A DNA stretch of 64,000 nucleotides, from assembly GCF_029983815.1 (NCBI RefSeq), contig NZ_JASBYU010000003.1:69010-133009 (forward strand). The letters run 5' to 3'. Origin of the DNA: Lagierella sp. Lineage in GTDB: Bacteria > Bacillota > Clostridia > Tissierellales > Peptoniphilaceae. The notes below the pieces were generated by a model. That model did no database searches and was not told where the DNA came from. It was given only the letters and a program-made list of their open reading frames with translations. Positions 9,501-17,074 of the stretch are shown here, one piece after another; positions within the stretch are counted from its first letter, which is position 1, and the number at the start of each line of letters is the position of its first letter. A program made the position numbers and the translations under genes.

Positions 9501-10583
9501 TTTATAATTATTTTTAACATTTGACTTCCTGAACATTTCATTGTATAACTTTTTATCAGAATTATCATACTTTCTAATTAATATTTTTAACTTTTCTAAA
9601 TCTTCTTTGTGCTTAACAAATCTACTCACTTTAGCATCTGATATTGTTTTGTGACCATTTAAAATATTTTTCAATAAAACATAATCATAAATCCCTTTAA
9701 GATTCAAAATTAAATCAATTTTATCTCCTACGATTTGTTCATAAATGATGATTTTTTCTTCAAACTCCTCATTGTTGAAATCTACCTTTTCATCATTTTC
9801 TTTATCCAATTCTAAGTCGTATAATTTTGACAATTTTAAATTCCCTGAAATCAAAATGTTACCTATTGATTCTACTATTTTATTATTTATTTTCTCATCT
9901 TTTAATAAACTCTTAAATTGATTTTTCTTGTCGTTTTTAAAAGTATTTTTATCACTAAGGATATCTAACAATCTAATAAAGAATCTTTTACGTGGACTTA
10001 CATTAATATAATCCTTATTTAAGATTTCTTTGAGTTCCTTAAAATATGGTTCTACATTCTCTATTTCCGAAATTTTTTGACCCTCATTTAGAAAATGTCC
10101 TCTTTTTTTCATAATATGATTGATTGCTAAAAAGTAAAACCTAATATCCTTTTTTTCTTTTGAATCCATTAAATCTTTTCTAAGATGATATATAGTAGGA
10201 TATTTAAGATGATAATCTCTATCTGAAAATTCTACATCATCAAAAAGATTGTACTTACAATTAATTTTCTTATCATTAAACCAAAACTTACTCTCATCTA
10301 ATCTTAAAAAGAAATCCTTATCTATTTTGTTTATTTCTTCTTGAAAAATTTCCCTAAGCATATCTAATCTAAGTCTTGTTCTTTGATATCTCCTCCTACT
10401 ACTTCTTTTAAGTCTTCTTTCCTCAGCAGTTTTTGCTTCACTAAACAATCGTATTCCCCAAGCATCTTTTCCTTTGGCTCTTAAAATATTGTAGGACTCG
10501 TCAGTAACTGCCCAACCAACAGAATTTGTTCCTATGTCCAGACCTAGATAATAATCCTTGTTTTTTCTTGTTTCCTTACCCAT
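6537..10583 (-). CDS. cas9: Cas9, type II-A RNA-guided endonuclease
   Basis: A 1348-residue effector that cuts DNA guided by crRNA and tracrRNA. RuvC-I is LGLDIGTNSVGWAV (D16), followed by the Arg-rich bridge helix (about residues 60-85, RRLKRSSRRRYQRTRLR). RuvC-II has E778 in IFIEMSRG, HNH has DVDHIIPRS with D856 and H857, and RuvC-III is HHAHDAFLN with H991 and D994. All catalytic residues are present. The last 80 residues show the II-A PAM-interacting tail pattern (ISKNI, then FKLIDTSPAGFFEQERDLL). The start has an AGAGG ribosome binding site. Its promoter overlaps the divergent tracrRNA promoter. An odd GxxxxGKT string in the tail (GGSTNSGKTS) mimics a P-loop by sequence only. Confidence 0.98.
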   Translation of the reverse strand: MGKETRKNKDYYLGLDIGTNSVGWAVTDESYNILRAKGKDAWGIRLFSEAKTAEERRLKRSSRRRYQRTRLRLDMLREIFQEEINKIDKDFFLRLDESKFWFNDKKINCKYNLFDDVEFSDRDYHLKYPTIYHLRKDLMDSKEKKDIRFYFLAINHIMKKRGHFLNEGQKISEIENVEPYFKELKEILNKDYINVSPRKRFFIRLLDILSDKNTFKNDKKNQFKSLLKDEKINNKIVESIGNILISGNLKLSKLYDLELDKENDEKVDFNNEEFEEKIIIYEQIVGDKIDLILNLKGIYDYVLLKNILNGHKTISDAKVSRFVKHKEDLEKLKILIRKYDNSDKKLYNEMFRKSNVKNNYKNYITKVVTKGKIKPKCSREDFYKFVLKMLDEICDKSDELFQEIKNDIEKEEFMLKQVSNLNSVIPYQIHEIELNKILNSLIRDYPGFEKETKGLSKKEKIQKLFKFRIPYYVGPLNPYHNIKNGGNSWIVLKKNTTEQITPWNFEDIVDLDESEKEFIRSMTNKCTYLIDKDVLAKHSLLYSKYLVLNELNNLKINGTKLDRDLKLEIIEELYAKNKKVSLNKLKTFLVSRNYADSDVLISGIDNELKENMSSYVDFKRILGDEFDELKVENLIEYITIHSGNKKIIRKKINKLFPYIENEKKKMIESLKYEGWGRFSNDFLKLLKGVDNETGEINSIIGFLLNKNDNLMQLLSRRYTFLNEIKEYNGKFFKGDFSYGILEKLRLSPSVKKMVWQTLIIVEEIKKVFGSEPKKIFIEMSRGKEDKPERKESRKSNLVKLYSSLNKDILQEIKNRDEIEFRKERLFLYYTQNCKCMYSGETIDLNKIMDSNLYDVDHIIPRSIKKDDSVLNNKVLVKRILNKRKGNKYPIAHDIRNNPSIKKMWEFLLAKGLITEEKFNRLIRNSPLTDEELAGFINRQLVETRQTTKITGELLKDLNPQSKLVYVKAGLISEFRHNFNCLKVRDLDNLHHAHDAFLNVVVGNVYNTKFTNNPLNYVKNNRGSYSLNRIFDNTVIDINGNVVWDNKRDIQKVLFTLEKNSVLKTVENYISKGQLFNEQPISKEEIKESTLNLPLKEDSRLANLKRYGGYTKIGIAYFALVSSKIRKKDNLSLEGIPKYLVPQIYQKGEKVVLDFLTTYLGLEEVEILIPKILIKSQIIVDGFKYTINGKTGNKISIQPAVEPFWSLKEKELYKYLLGLKFKSESYNKDITIPEDREKIVRALEIVKNKLNKKPFNNRKTIPSAILEYDFINSSLENLDMLLVLEESLKLTKSVICEANLNLIGGSTNSGKTSISKNIGKYNEFKLIDTSPAGFFEQERDLLKIWDGDK

Positions 10584-10596
10584 TTTTATACCTCTC

Positions 10597-10625
10597 TTGA
10601 CAATTTATTAAATAGCCATTATAAT
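10597..10625 (+). promoter_or_regulatory. Consensus promoter for tracrRNA
   Basis: TTGACA at 10597-10602, 17 bp, TATAAT at 10620-10625: a perfect vegetative promoter on the plus strand. Transcription should start near 10632, just before the anti-repeat. The -10 overlaps a minus-strand TATAAT at 10618-10623 facing cas9. Confidence 0.88.
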
Positions 10626-10631
10626 ATTATT

Positions 10632-10756
10632 GATTTCAATGGCTTACTCCCATATGAAATTACATCATGAGTTCAAATAAAAATTTATTCTCATTGCCCA
10701 AATTTGGGTTCGCATTGGCGAATTACATAAAGAGCTTATTAAAGAGCTCTTTTTGT
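10632..10756 (+). ncRNA. tracrRNA of the type II-A system
   Basis: The segment 10641-10678 is an anti-repeat: about 26 nearly contiguous bases (CTTACTCCCATAT, one mismatch, AAATTACATCAT) complementary to the array repeat, then a GAGT bulge and TCAAAT pairing with the 5' end of the repeat. Downstream come a CCCAAATTTGGG palindrome, a small hairpin TTCGC-ATTG-GCGAA, and a terminator stem AAAGAGC...GCTCTTTTT ending near 10754. This is the expected order of anti-repeat, nexus-like hairpin and terminator. It is transcribed away from cas9, consistent with pairing to pre-crRNA made from the minus strand. Exact ends are estimated. Confidence 0.9.
10729..10754 (+). terminator. tracrRNA terminator
   Basis: Stem AAAGAGC with GCTCTTT around an AT loop, followed by a run of T residues. 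It forms the last hairpin of the tracrRNA. From here to 11081 the DNA is very AT-rich and holds no gene I can support; an imperfect inverted repeat (AAACCTATTTC near 10988 and GAAATCAGGTTT near 11024) is the only structure seen. Confidence 0.8.
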
Positions 10757-11081
10757 TTTAATCCATTATTTTATTTTGATTTTAAATATCAAAAACATCC
10801 CAGAGTTTGAACAATTATATTTCTAAGCTTTGTTTCTACTATTATTTGTCCGCAAAAAACTTGAATTTATAAGCAATCATTCTATCTAAATATATCATAC
10901 CATAAATTATTATTTTATACTTCGATTTTAAGTTTTCTATTATTGATTTTTCATCTTTCTTATGTTTTATAGTATGGTAACTTGTAAATAAAACCTATTT
11001 CGATAAAAATTACAAATTTTAACCAGAAATCAGGTTTATAGGTTATATATTTTACTTAAACCGTTAAATTGTAAAGAAAAC

Positions 11082-11117
11082 AAAAAAACCGTTGAGATAT
11101 GATTATTCTCTCAACGG
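11082..11117 (-). terminator. Terminator after the AI-2E-like gene
   Basis: Minus-strand CCGTTGAGA and TCTCAACGG flank a 12-base loop and are followed by seven U residues. It lies about 20 bp past the stop of the permease gene. Confidence 0.85.
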
Positions 11118-11135
11118 CTCAAATAAATTCACTTA

Positions 11136-11636
11136 CTAACTTTTACTCCCTTTTCCTTTCCCACCAAAGACTTCTCCTCTTCTCATGTCTATTATCACTG
11201 CAACTACAATAGAAATAAGCGCTCCTACTACTGCACCAACTCCCGGCGTTAAAACTACCATTGAAATAACCGTAATTCCCAAAGTGTAAATGGGTTTTAG
11301 TCCTATGCTCTTTCCAAGGATTAAAGGTTCTAGGATTTGACTTAGGATAAATGTGATAATATAAAGCACTATTAATATTGCTGAAAGCTTCCCATTTCCC
11401 TGTACCAGGACTATGATAGCCCAAGGTATTAAGACCAGCCCCGAGCCTAATACTGGTAGTAAGTCAACTATGGCAATTGCAAAGGCTATAAGGCCATAGT
11501 ATGGAATGTTTGCATATTTTAGTCCAAATATTAGAACTATAAAGTTTATCAAGGAGGAAAGAACAATCGCCTTTAGGTACTGAACTACTCCATGCCCTGT
11601 TCTATTTAAAAATTCTTTTATTAAATTACTATTCAT
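11136..11636 (-). CDS. Short AI-2E/PerM-like membrane protein
   Basis: About 166 residues matching the C-terminal half of the AI-2E transporter/PerM superfamily (usual length about 350). The features are a first hydrophobic helix after a short amphipathic N-terminus, the segment AIVDLLPVLGSGLVLIPWA (in the family a conserved D-x-x-P region), then two or three membrane helices and a glycine/lysine-rich tail. The ATG at 11636 is preferred because GGAAGG sits six bases before it. The gene has its own RBS and terminator, so the short form may be a real product rather than a fresh truncation. Substrate is unknown; family members are proposed to export small molecules or ions. Confidence 0.72.
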   Translation of the reverse strand: MNSNLIKEFLNRTGHGVVQYLKAIVLSSLINFIVLIFGLKYANIPYYGLIAFAIAIVDLLPVLGSGLVLIPWAIIVLVQGNGKLSAILIVLYIITFILSQILEPLILGKSIGLKPIYTLGITVISMVVLTPGVGAVVGALISIVVAVIIDMRRGEVFGGKGKGSKS

Positions 11637-11708
11637 ATTCACCCTTCCAATCTCTAATGAATGGGGTTTATTATTATAACCCTTTTTATATATACCCAGT
11701 TATAAAAA

Positions 11709-11736
11709 TCGGGCACCCAATAGTATGAGCACCCGA
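11709..11736 (-). terminator. Terminator after the CWB2-nuclease gene
   Basis: TCGGGTGCTCA pairs with TGGGTGCCCGA on the minus strand (including G-U pairs), followed by five U residues at 11704-11708. Confidence 0.8.
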
Positions 11737-11755
11737 CTATATTAATTTTTTCTAC

Positions 11756-13195
11756 TTATTTAAACACGGCGTCATAATCCTTCCAGACTCCTATATTTTG
11801 ATCCTTCGCCTGTTTTTCTAATTTTCTAAATTCTGTTACATATTTTATATTAGGTGGGATAGCCATAACTTTAGCATGACCCTTTTGTAGGAGTAACTCA
11901 TTTAGCATATCTCCATTTTCTAGATAAACATAGGCAAGAATTCTACCATATTTATCCCTTTCTTGGATATCCAACTCTAAATTTACTTTCTTTCCTTCAA
12001 TTAATGACTTGGTATATTTAGAAGCTATTTTCCCATATTCTACATTTCTTTTTTCATCTGGATGAACAGACTCTGGCGTGTCAACCAATAATAGTCTAAT
12101 TCTCTCAAGTTTTCCTTCTACTCTAGCTTCAAAGGTATCTCCATCTATTACCCTGTTTACCACTACAGGGATAAATTCTGGGTCTTCCACTGGTAAATTC
12201 ATTTTTGAAAGCTGATTTTCAATTTCAAGAGAAACTGAACTCTTACCGCCTATAATGATAATATGATCAAGTTTTCCAGTTTCAAATCTATTCTTTATAT
12301 AGTTAAATACATCCTTATCCAATCTATTAGATGAAGTAAGCATCACTGGAGAGTTGAACAGTTTAGCTACTGGAGCACTTGAAAGAGCATCTGGAAAGTC
12401 ACTTCCCGATACGAGAACTAAAGTCTTACTGGTGTTACCGTAAAATCTATCATAGTAAGTTCCAATGTTAAGAGCAGTTTTATATCTGTCTTTTCCGCTA
12501 AACCTCTTATACGGTTTAAAACCCTCTATCTTTGGTACTGAAGAATATCCTCCAAAGATATACTCTGGTCTGTCACCATTTTTATATGGAATCAAATATA
12601 CATTTCTTCCCTTTTTGTCCTTTAATTGGGAGACAAAGGGCGCTGCTGGTAAAGCATCGGCAAAGGAATAACCATTTATGGCTGCAGTTACTTCTATTTT
12701 TTCGCCATTCCCATATAAAGCCGCTCTTTCCTTAGCAATTTCTTTAGCAGTTTCAAATCTGCCCTTTCCTTTAATTCTTTTAGTTTCTGCTATGGTCTTT
12801 AATTCATTGTATACACCAGTAGAAACCGTACCTTCTCCACCAAGAAGATAGATTTTTTTTGGACTAAGCCTCTTTATTTCAGCTTTAACAGCCAAACTTA
12901 AGTTTTTTGATCCCGTAAGAAGGATTGGTGCATTTAACTGTGCTGCCAAAGTTCCTCCAACTAATGCATCTGGGAACCCCTCTCCAGAGGCAACAACTAC
13001 ATAATCACTCTTTTTAAAATAATATGAAGATAATTTTGTTGCAGTTAAGTATCTATCCTTTCCGGCAACTCTCGTTATCTTCGGTCCTACAAGACCTTTG
13101 TTATTTCCTACTTCTTCCTTTGCTTGGACAGGATTTAATATACCAAATACCATCGCAAAGGCTAGAAAAATACTAACAATTTTCTTTTTAATCAA
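11756..13195 (-). CDS. Secreted cell-wall-bound thermonuclease (CWB2 x3 + SNase)
   Basis: A 479-residue exported protein. Residues 1-26 form a signal peptide (KKK then a hydrophobic core, cleaved near VQAKEE). Three CWB2-type repeats follow: about 38-130, 135-225 and 228-335, each with RxxGKxRxxTA and sxxxFpDAL patterns (GKDRYLTATKLS, GKGRFETAKEIA, GKDRYKTALNIG). CWB2 modules bind anionic wall polymers in clostridia. Residues about 345-479 are a staphylococcal-nuclease domain with VIDGDT, IRLLLVDTPES and DKYGRILAYVY, giving the catalytic Asp, Arg, Asp, Glu and second Arg. The start is TTG after GGAGGAGG. It likely degrades nucleic acid at the cell surface, for feeding or escape from DNA traps. 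The domain fusion is notable. Confidence 0.9.
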   Translation of the reverse strand: MIKKKIVSIFLAFAMVFGILNPVQAKEEVGNNKGLVGPKITRVAGKDRYLTATKLSSYYFKKSDYVVVASGEGFPDALVGGTLAAQLNAPILLTGSKNLSLAVKAEIKRLSPKKIYLLGGEGTVSTGVYNELKTIAETKRIKGKGRFETAKEIAKERAALYGNGEKIEVTAAINGYSFADALPAAPFVSQLKDKKGRNVYLIPYKNGDRPEYIFGGYSSVPKIEGFKPYKRFSGKDRYKTALNIGTYYDRFYGNTSKTLVLVSGSDFPDALSSAPVAKLFNSPVMLTSSNRLDKDVFNYIKNRFETGKLDHIIIIGGKSSVSLEIENQLSKMNLPVEDPEFIPVVVNRVIDGDTFEARVEGKLERIRLLLVDTPESVHPDEKRNVEYGKIASKYTKSLIEGKKVNLELDIQERDKYGRILAYVYLENGDMLNELLLQKGHAKVMAIPPNIKYVTEFRKLEKQAKDQNIGVWKDYDAVFK

Positions 13196-13333
13196 TTTCT
13201 TCCTCCTCCAATTATATATGAAATAATTTTATCACTTTTTAAATCAATTTCCAAATTGCATGATTTTTTAAATCTCTGAAGTGGATTTATAGGGTATAAT
13301 GTAGTAAATATTTAAACCTTGAGGAGTAATCTT

Positions 13334-14110
13334 ATGAACAGTGAAGTAATAGAAAATTATAGCCATAATAAAAGAGGATTGACAATAGACGCCCTAAAAT
13401 ATATTGCCATTGTCGCCATGTTAATTGACCACATTGCAACAGCCTTTGTAACCGATTATGGAACTGTGTACTATATTATGCGACTTATTGGCAGAATTAC
13501 TGGACCTGTAATGTTCTTTTCCGCAGTGGAAGGCTATCATCACACAAGAAATTTAAAGAAGTATATTATAAGACTTGCCCTATTTGCATTAATAAGCTAC
13601 CTGCCTTATATGTATGCTTTTAATGACGACTTTGACCCATGGCGGTTAAATGTAATCTTTACAATTCTTTTTGGAATTATTGCAATATATGTGCGAAGAA
13701 ATGTTGAAAATCCAGTTTTAAAATTTTTCATGATTTTCTTGATATTCATTGTTTCCATACCTGCTGACTACGGCACAAGTGGACTACTTATGATCTTAGT
13801 AATGGACTATTACTATGGAAATAGAGATGGGGAAATCTTTGGATATTTGATAGTAATCCTCTTACAATATAGAATCTTCGATATTTTCATTACTCCACTT
13901 TGGACTTATATGAAAGATGGCGTTTTAGACACGACTTATATTAAAACTGGGTGCTACCTACTAGGTTACTTTGTTCCGATATTTCTTTTTAAGCATTATA
14001 ACGGCAGGAAGGGAAATACAAATAACAAGTTTTTAAAATGGTCCTTTTATATCTTCTATCCTCTACATCTTGCCATAATAGCTTTGATTAGAATCTACAT
14101 CGTCAAGTAA
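13334..14110 (+). CDS. TraX-family membrane protein
   Basis: A 258-residue integral membrane protein with about eight hydrophobic helices. The opening LTIDALKYIAIVAMLIDHIA and the RLIGRITGPVMFF segment match the TraX family (acyltransferase-3-like), named for F-plasmid pilin acetylation but common in Firmicutes chromosomes, where its substrate is unknown. Near the C-terminus YIFYPLHLAIIALIR is another family hallmark. ATG 13334 is chosen because GAGGAG at 13321-13326 precedes it; an upstream TTG would place the RBS inside the gene. A -10 TATAAT at 13295-13300 lies upstream. It is one of few plus-strand genes here and stands alone. Confidence 0.85.
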   Translation: MNSEVIENYSHNKRGLTIDALKYIAIVAMLIDHIATAFVTDYGTVYYIMRLIGRITGPVMFFSAVEGYHHTRNLKKYIIRLALFALISYLPYMYAFNDDFDPWRLNVIFTILFGIIAIYVRRNVENPVLKFFMIFLIFIVSIPADYGTSGLLMILVMDYYYGNRDGEIFGYLIVILLQYRIFDIFITPLWTYMKDGVLDTTYIKTGCYLLGYFVPIFLFKHYNGRKGNTNNKFLKWSFYIFYPLHLAIIALIRIYIVK

Positions 14111-14123
14111 GTAAAAATGAATA

Positions 14124-14152
14124 ACCGAGCATCATTTTATTAGATGCTCGGT
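14124..14152. terminator. Bidirectional terminator between traX-like and hydrolase genes
   Basis: ACCGAGCATC and GATGCTCGGT form a ten-base-pair stem around a nine-base loop, with T-rich flanks on both strands. It lies between two convergent genes and can serve both. Confidence 0.85.
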
Positions 14153-14183
14153 TTAATAATATTGTTTATTACTGTTTTGATAT

Positions 14184-14780
14184 TTACTTAAATAGGATGT
14201 CCGCAAATTCTTCTGCAGTCTCTTCCCTATTCCAATCCCTTTGAAGTTCACAAGCTAGTTGTACCCAGGAAATTAACTTTACTCCTGCTTGCTCCATCCT
14301 TCTTAAAGCGGTTTCATGGGCAGTCTTACTAGTTCCGCCAACCGCATCTACAACAGCGTATACCTCATACCCTTCTTCAATTGCATCAAGGGCTGGGAAA
14401 CTTAGACAAGCTTCTGTCCAAAGAGCCGTCATTATAAGCTTTTTTCTTCCAGTATCTTCAACAGCCTTTTTAAACTCTTCATCTTCCCAAGAGTTTATTG
14501 TAGTTCTGTCAACCGGTTTTTCATCTGGAAAAATATCCATTATTTCATTAATCATAGGTTCGTTCTTGCCATTTGAAACATTAACCGTACTCAACACCAC
14601 CGGCAATTTATACAGTTTAGCAAGTCGTGAAGTTTTAACTATATTCTTTACCAATTCATCATTGTCCATAGACTTAATTGATTGAACTTGTATAGGTTGG
14701 TAGTCTATGGCTATGAATGCTGAATTTTTCGGTGTCAATAGATGATCGTTTTTTTGATCTCTTATCTTTTCTGAATTCAT
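14184..14780 (-). CDS. Isochorismatase-family cysteine hydrolase
   Basis: A 198-residue cytoplasmic protein of the isochorismatase-like superfamily, closest in feel to the YcaC-type hydrolases. The Asp of the catalytic triad is in FIAIDYQP, the nucleophilic Cys in MTALWTEACLSFPALDA, and a Lys/Thr region lies between them (RTTINSWEDEEF). Members hydrolyse amides or related bonds; the exact substrate cannot be read from sequence. RBS is AAGGAGTTGAGG. The GNAT gene ends... begins 29 bp upstream on the same strand, so the two are probably co-transcribed, GNAT first. Confidence 0.85.
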   Translation of the reverse strand: MNSEKIRDQKNDHLLTPKNSAFIAIDYQPIQVQSIKSMDNDELVKNIVKTSRLAKLYKLPVVLSTVNVSNGKNEPMINEIMDIFPDEKPVDRTTINSWEDEEFKKAVEDTGRKKLIMTALWTEACLSFPALDAIEEGYEVYAVVDAVGGTSKTAHETALRRMEQAGVKLISWVQLACELQRDWNREETAEEFADILFK

Positions 14781-14809
14781 ATCCTCAACTCCTTATCAGT
14801 GATATAAAA

Positions 14810-15085
14810 CTATTTCTTATAAACATCCTCATATTCTTTAGAAGTTTGAAAGAGTTTAAGTGCAAAGGGACAAGTTGCCATCAACTTAATTCCTTGCTTT
14901 CTAGCCTCTTCCACCACTTTGTCTACAAGCTTTTTACCAATTCCCTGGCCGGAATATTCATCATCAACCTCAGTGTGATCAATTATCCATAGGCCAGTTG
15001 CTCTAGAAAAAGTACATTCGCCAATCTGTTTTCCATCGACTAAGGCAACGGATCTATGGCCCTTTTCATCAAATTTTATCTCCAT
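14810..15085 (-). CDS. Small GNAT-like acetyltransferase (YjdJ/COG2388 type)
   Basis: A 91-residue protein of the short GNAT group. The acetyl-CoA loop is visible as YSGQGIGKKLVDKVVEEAR (the Q/R-x-x-G-x-G/A motif), preceded by IIDHTEVDDEY and followed by KLMATCPFALKLF, the typical end of this subfamily. The substrate is unknown; the group is often found with general stress genes. It is the first gene of a two-gene unit with the hydrolase at 14184-14780. No clear regulator binding site is seen upstream. Confidence 0.85.
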   Translation of the reverse strand: MEIKFDEKGHRSVALVDGKQIGECTFSRATGLWIIDHTEVDDEYSGQGIGKKLVDKVVEEARKQGIKLMATCPFALKLFQTSKEYEDVYKK

Positions 15086-15194
15086 AATTCAGCTCCTGAT
15101 TTCTATATTCAAAATCTAGTTTTAAGATTATATAAATTCATATCCACCAGTCTAAGACGGACGGGTTACTCATTTATTAATCAAAAAACTATAA

Positions 15195-15806
15195 TTATTT
15201 TTCTGACTCTTCTAAAACCTTTTGAACCGCTTCGTCCTTTGCCATCTTTTCCATAAACGCCTTTAGATTAGGATATTCCTTCCAAGATTTTGGAGTGTTA
15301 TCCAACCAACGGCTTAGGATGAAAGCATAGGGTTCAAGTACTGTTTTCTTGTCCTTATAAACATGGTCCTTACCTTCTAGTAATTTGTCTAAATGAGTCG
15401 CAGCTTGATCTATCTTCTTATAAGCGGCGTCCTTTGCCTTTTGTAAATCATCTTCATCAGTACTAGTAGTGTATCCGTCAGGACCAAACATTGGCCAAAA
15501 CGCTGGGTGATAGTCCCCTGTAATAAAGGCAGCTAATTCATTAAATAAGAAACGATCTTCTATACTATCATCCGGTCCAAGGTTTGCTTCTGGGAACTTT
15601 TCCGCCACATATTGCAAGATTGCATTTGCTTGAGTTTTAATCTTGTCATCTCCCGTATCAAGTGCAGGAACAGCTCCCAAAGGATTGATCTTTCTATATT
15701 CGTCAGATCCTAAAACCACTTTCTCAACTTCATAGTCAGCTCCTGCCCATTCCAATGAAATCCACACTGATAGGGCACAAGTGCCTGGTGCATAATATAA
15801 TTTCAT
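15195..15806 (-). CDS. Glutathione S-transferase family protein
   Basis: A 203-residue protein. ATG 15806 follows AGGAGG at 15813-15818, so the longer upstream frame is rejected. Residues 1-80 are the thioredoxin-like domain, with LYYAPGTCALSVWISLEWAG and the cis-Pro/glutathione-site segment INPLGAVPALDTGD. The rest is the helical GST C-terminal domain, with an FNELAAFITGDYHPAFWP core. It conjugates glutathione or a related thiol to electrophiles, or protects against oxidants. GSTs are common in proteobacteria and uncommon in anaerobic Gram-positives, so transfer from another phylum is possible. It sits among stress-type genes. Confidence 0.88.
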   Translation of the reverse strand: MKLYYAPGTCALSVWISLEWAGADYEVEKVVLGSDEYRKINPLGAVPALDTGDDKIKTQANAILQYVAEKFPEANLGPDDSIEDRFLFNELAAFITGDYHPAFWPMFGPDGYTTSTDEDDLQKAKDAAYKKIDQAATHLDKLLEGKDHVYKDKKTVLEPYAFILSRWLDNTPKSWKEYPNLKAFMEKMAKDEAVQKVLEESEK

Positions 15807-15866
15807 AAAATCCCTCCTATATATTCTTATACCCAATGTCAACATTATTGGATATACACTAAAATT

Positions 15867-16154
15867 TTACTCTCTTTCCTGTACCGTAACTTCAAGGATG
15901 TCACCCTCTCCAACATTTAAAGCCTGCCTAATGGATTTTAAAACTCCAAGGATATAACAAACTTCTCCCTTTTCATCTTTAATCCCCATATTAACAACGC
16001 TTCCATCATATGGAACCCCATTGAAGGTAGCATGCACTTTAACCCTTCCCTTACCAAATTCACTTTTGATATCATAGGGAAATATTACGTAGGCTCCACC
16101 CTTTTCTGGAATCAAATGCAGTTTTGCCTTAAATTTATAAAGCTTTGTATTCAT
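15867..16154 (-). CDS. DUF1905-domain protein
   Basis: A 95-residue beta-barrel-like protein with the DUF1905 pattern: KFKAKLHLIPEKGGAYVIFP, then GRVKVHATFNGVPYDGSVVNMG, and a closing GVLKSIRQALNVGEGDILEVTVQ. The last segment (IRKALG.x.G..V.V.) is diagnostic of this family. Function is unknown; it is often encoded next to YdeI/OmdA or stress proteins. The start is probably ATG 16154; a TTG nine bases upstream is too close to the AGAGG site. It lies directly after the SDR gene and is probably in the same operon as the YdaT/YdaD-like pair. Confidence 0.85.
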   Translation of the reverse strand: MNTKLYKFKAKLHLIPEKGGAYVIFPYDIKSEFGKGRVKVHATFNGVPYDGSVVNMGIKDEKGEVCYILGVLKSIRQALNVGEGDILEVTVQERE

Positions 16155-16172
16155 ATATCCCAAGCCTCTTTA

Positions 16173-17072
16173 TTAACTACATATAAACTGTCCACCGTTT
16201 ATATGAAGGGTTTGTCCCGTTATAAAACTATTGCCCCTTGTCCATGCAAATAGAATATAGGCCTCTAGCAATTCTATTGGCTGTCCAGCCCTTGAAAGTA
16301 AAGTATTTTCTCCAAAATTTTCTACATGGTCCGACTCGAAGGTGGATGGGATTAAAGGTGTCCAAATTGGACCTGGCGCAACCTGGTTGACCCTTATCTT
16401 CTTTTCTCCAAGGCTTTGGGCTAAGGACCTTGTAAAGGCTGTTATTGCACCCTTTGTCGAAGCATAGTCAATTAGGGACTTATTTCCCTCATAAGCTGTT
16501 ACGGAAGCTGTATTTATAATTGAAGAATCTTCCTTTAAATGCGGTAGAGCCGCTTGAACCATAAAAAACATACCAAAGAAGTTAGTTTCAAAAGTTCTCT
16601 TAAGCTGCTCTTCGCTAATATCCAATATGCTTTCCTGAGGATGTTGTTCTCCAGCATTATTAACTAAAATATCGATTTGACCAAATTTGTCCAAAGTTGT
16701 CTTTACAACTTCTTCACAAAACGCCTTATCTCCCACATCCCCTTGGATTAGAATAACTTCTTGTCCGATTTCTTCAATCTTCTTTTTAGTGGTTTCAGCA
16801 TCTTCACTTTCCTCCAGGTATACAATTACAAGATTAGCTCCCTCTTTCGCATATCCTATAGATACAGCTCTACCTATTCCGCTGTCTCCACCAGTTACAA
16901 TTGCAACCTTGTCCTTTAACCTGCCTGCTCCTGGGAAATCATCATCATATACAGGCTTGGTCTTCATATCTTCTTCCTTGCCTGGTCTTGTTGGAAGTTG
17001 TTCCCCAGTTATATTTTCACTAGTTTTCTCCACCGACTTTGTATAATCACGTTCATTAAAATCCTTTTCCAT
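16173..17072 (-). CDS. SDR-family oxidoreductase, YdaD/GSP39-like
   Basis: A 299-residue NAD(P)-dependent short-chain dehydrogenase with the long N-terminal extension (TGEQLPTRPGKEEDMKTKPVYDD) characteristic of the general stress protein 39/YhdF/YdaD group. The nucleotide motif is VTGGDSGIG, with DILVNNAGEQH, active-site Ser in TASVTAYEG and YASTKG providing Tyr and Lys. ATG 17072 is chosen since GGAGAA lies seven bases upstream; the earlier ATG is too close. In Bacillus subtilis ydaD belongs to the SigB general stress regulon. It directly follows the YdaT-like gene (two-base gap), so the pair looks conserved. The sugar or polyol substrate is unknown. Confidence 0.88.
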   Translation of the reverse strand: MEKDFNERDYTKSVEKTSENITGEQLPTRPGKEEDMKTKPVYDDDFPGAGRLKDKVAIVTGGDSGIGRAVSIGYAKEGANLVIVYLEESEDAETTKKKIEEIGQEVILIQGDVGDKAFCEEVVKTTLDKFGQIDILVNNAGEQHPQESILDISEEQLKRTFETNFFGMFFMVQAALPHLKEDSSIINTASVTAYEGNKSLIDYASTKGAITAFTRSLAQSLGEKKIRVNQVAPGPIWTPLIPSTFESDHVENFGENTLLSRAGQPIELLEAYILFAWTRGNSFITGQTLHINGGQFICS

Positions 17073-17074
17073 TA

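Noticed and set aside
10700..10720. GGGTTCGC resembling a tRNA T-arm
   Set aside because: It belongs to a tracrRNA hairpin; no acceptor stem, anticodon arm or CCA-like end is present. No tRNA was seen anywhere in the window.
13319..13333. TTG start 15 bases before the TraX-like ATG
   Set aside because: The TTG would use the ribosome binding site GAGGAG as codons; ATG 13334 is properly spaced.
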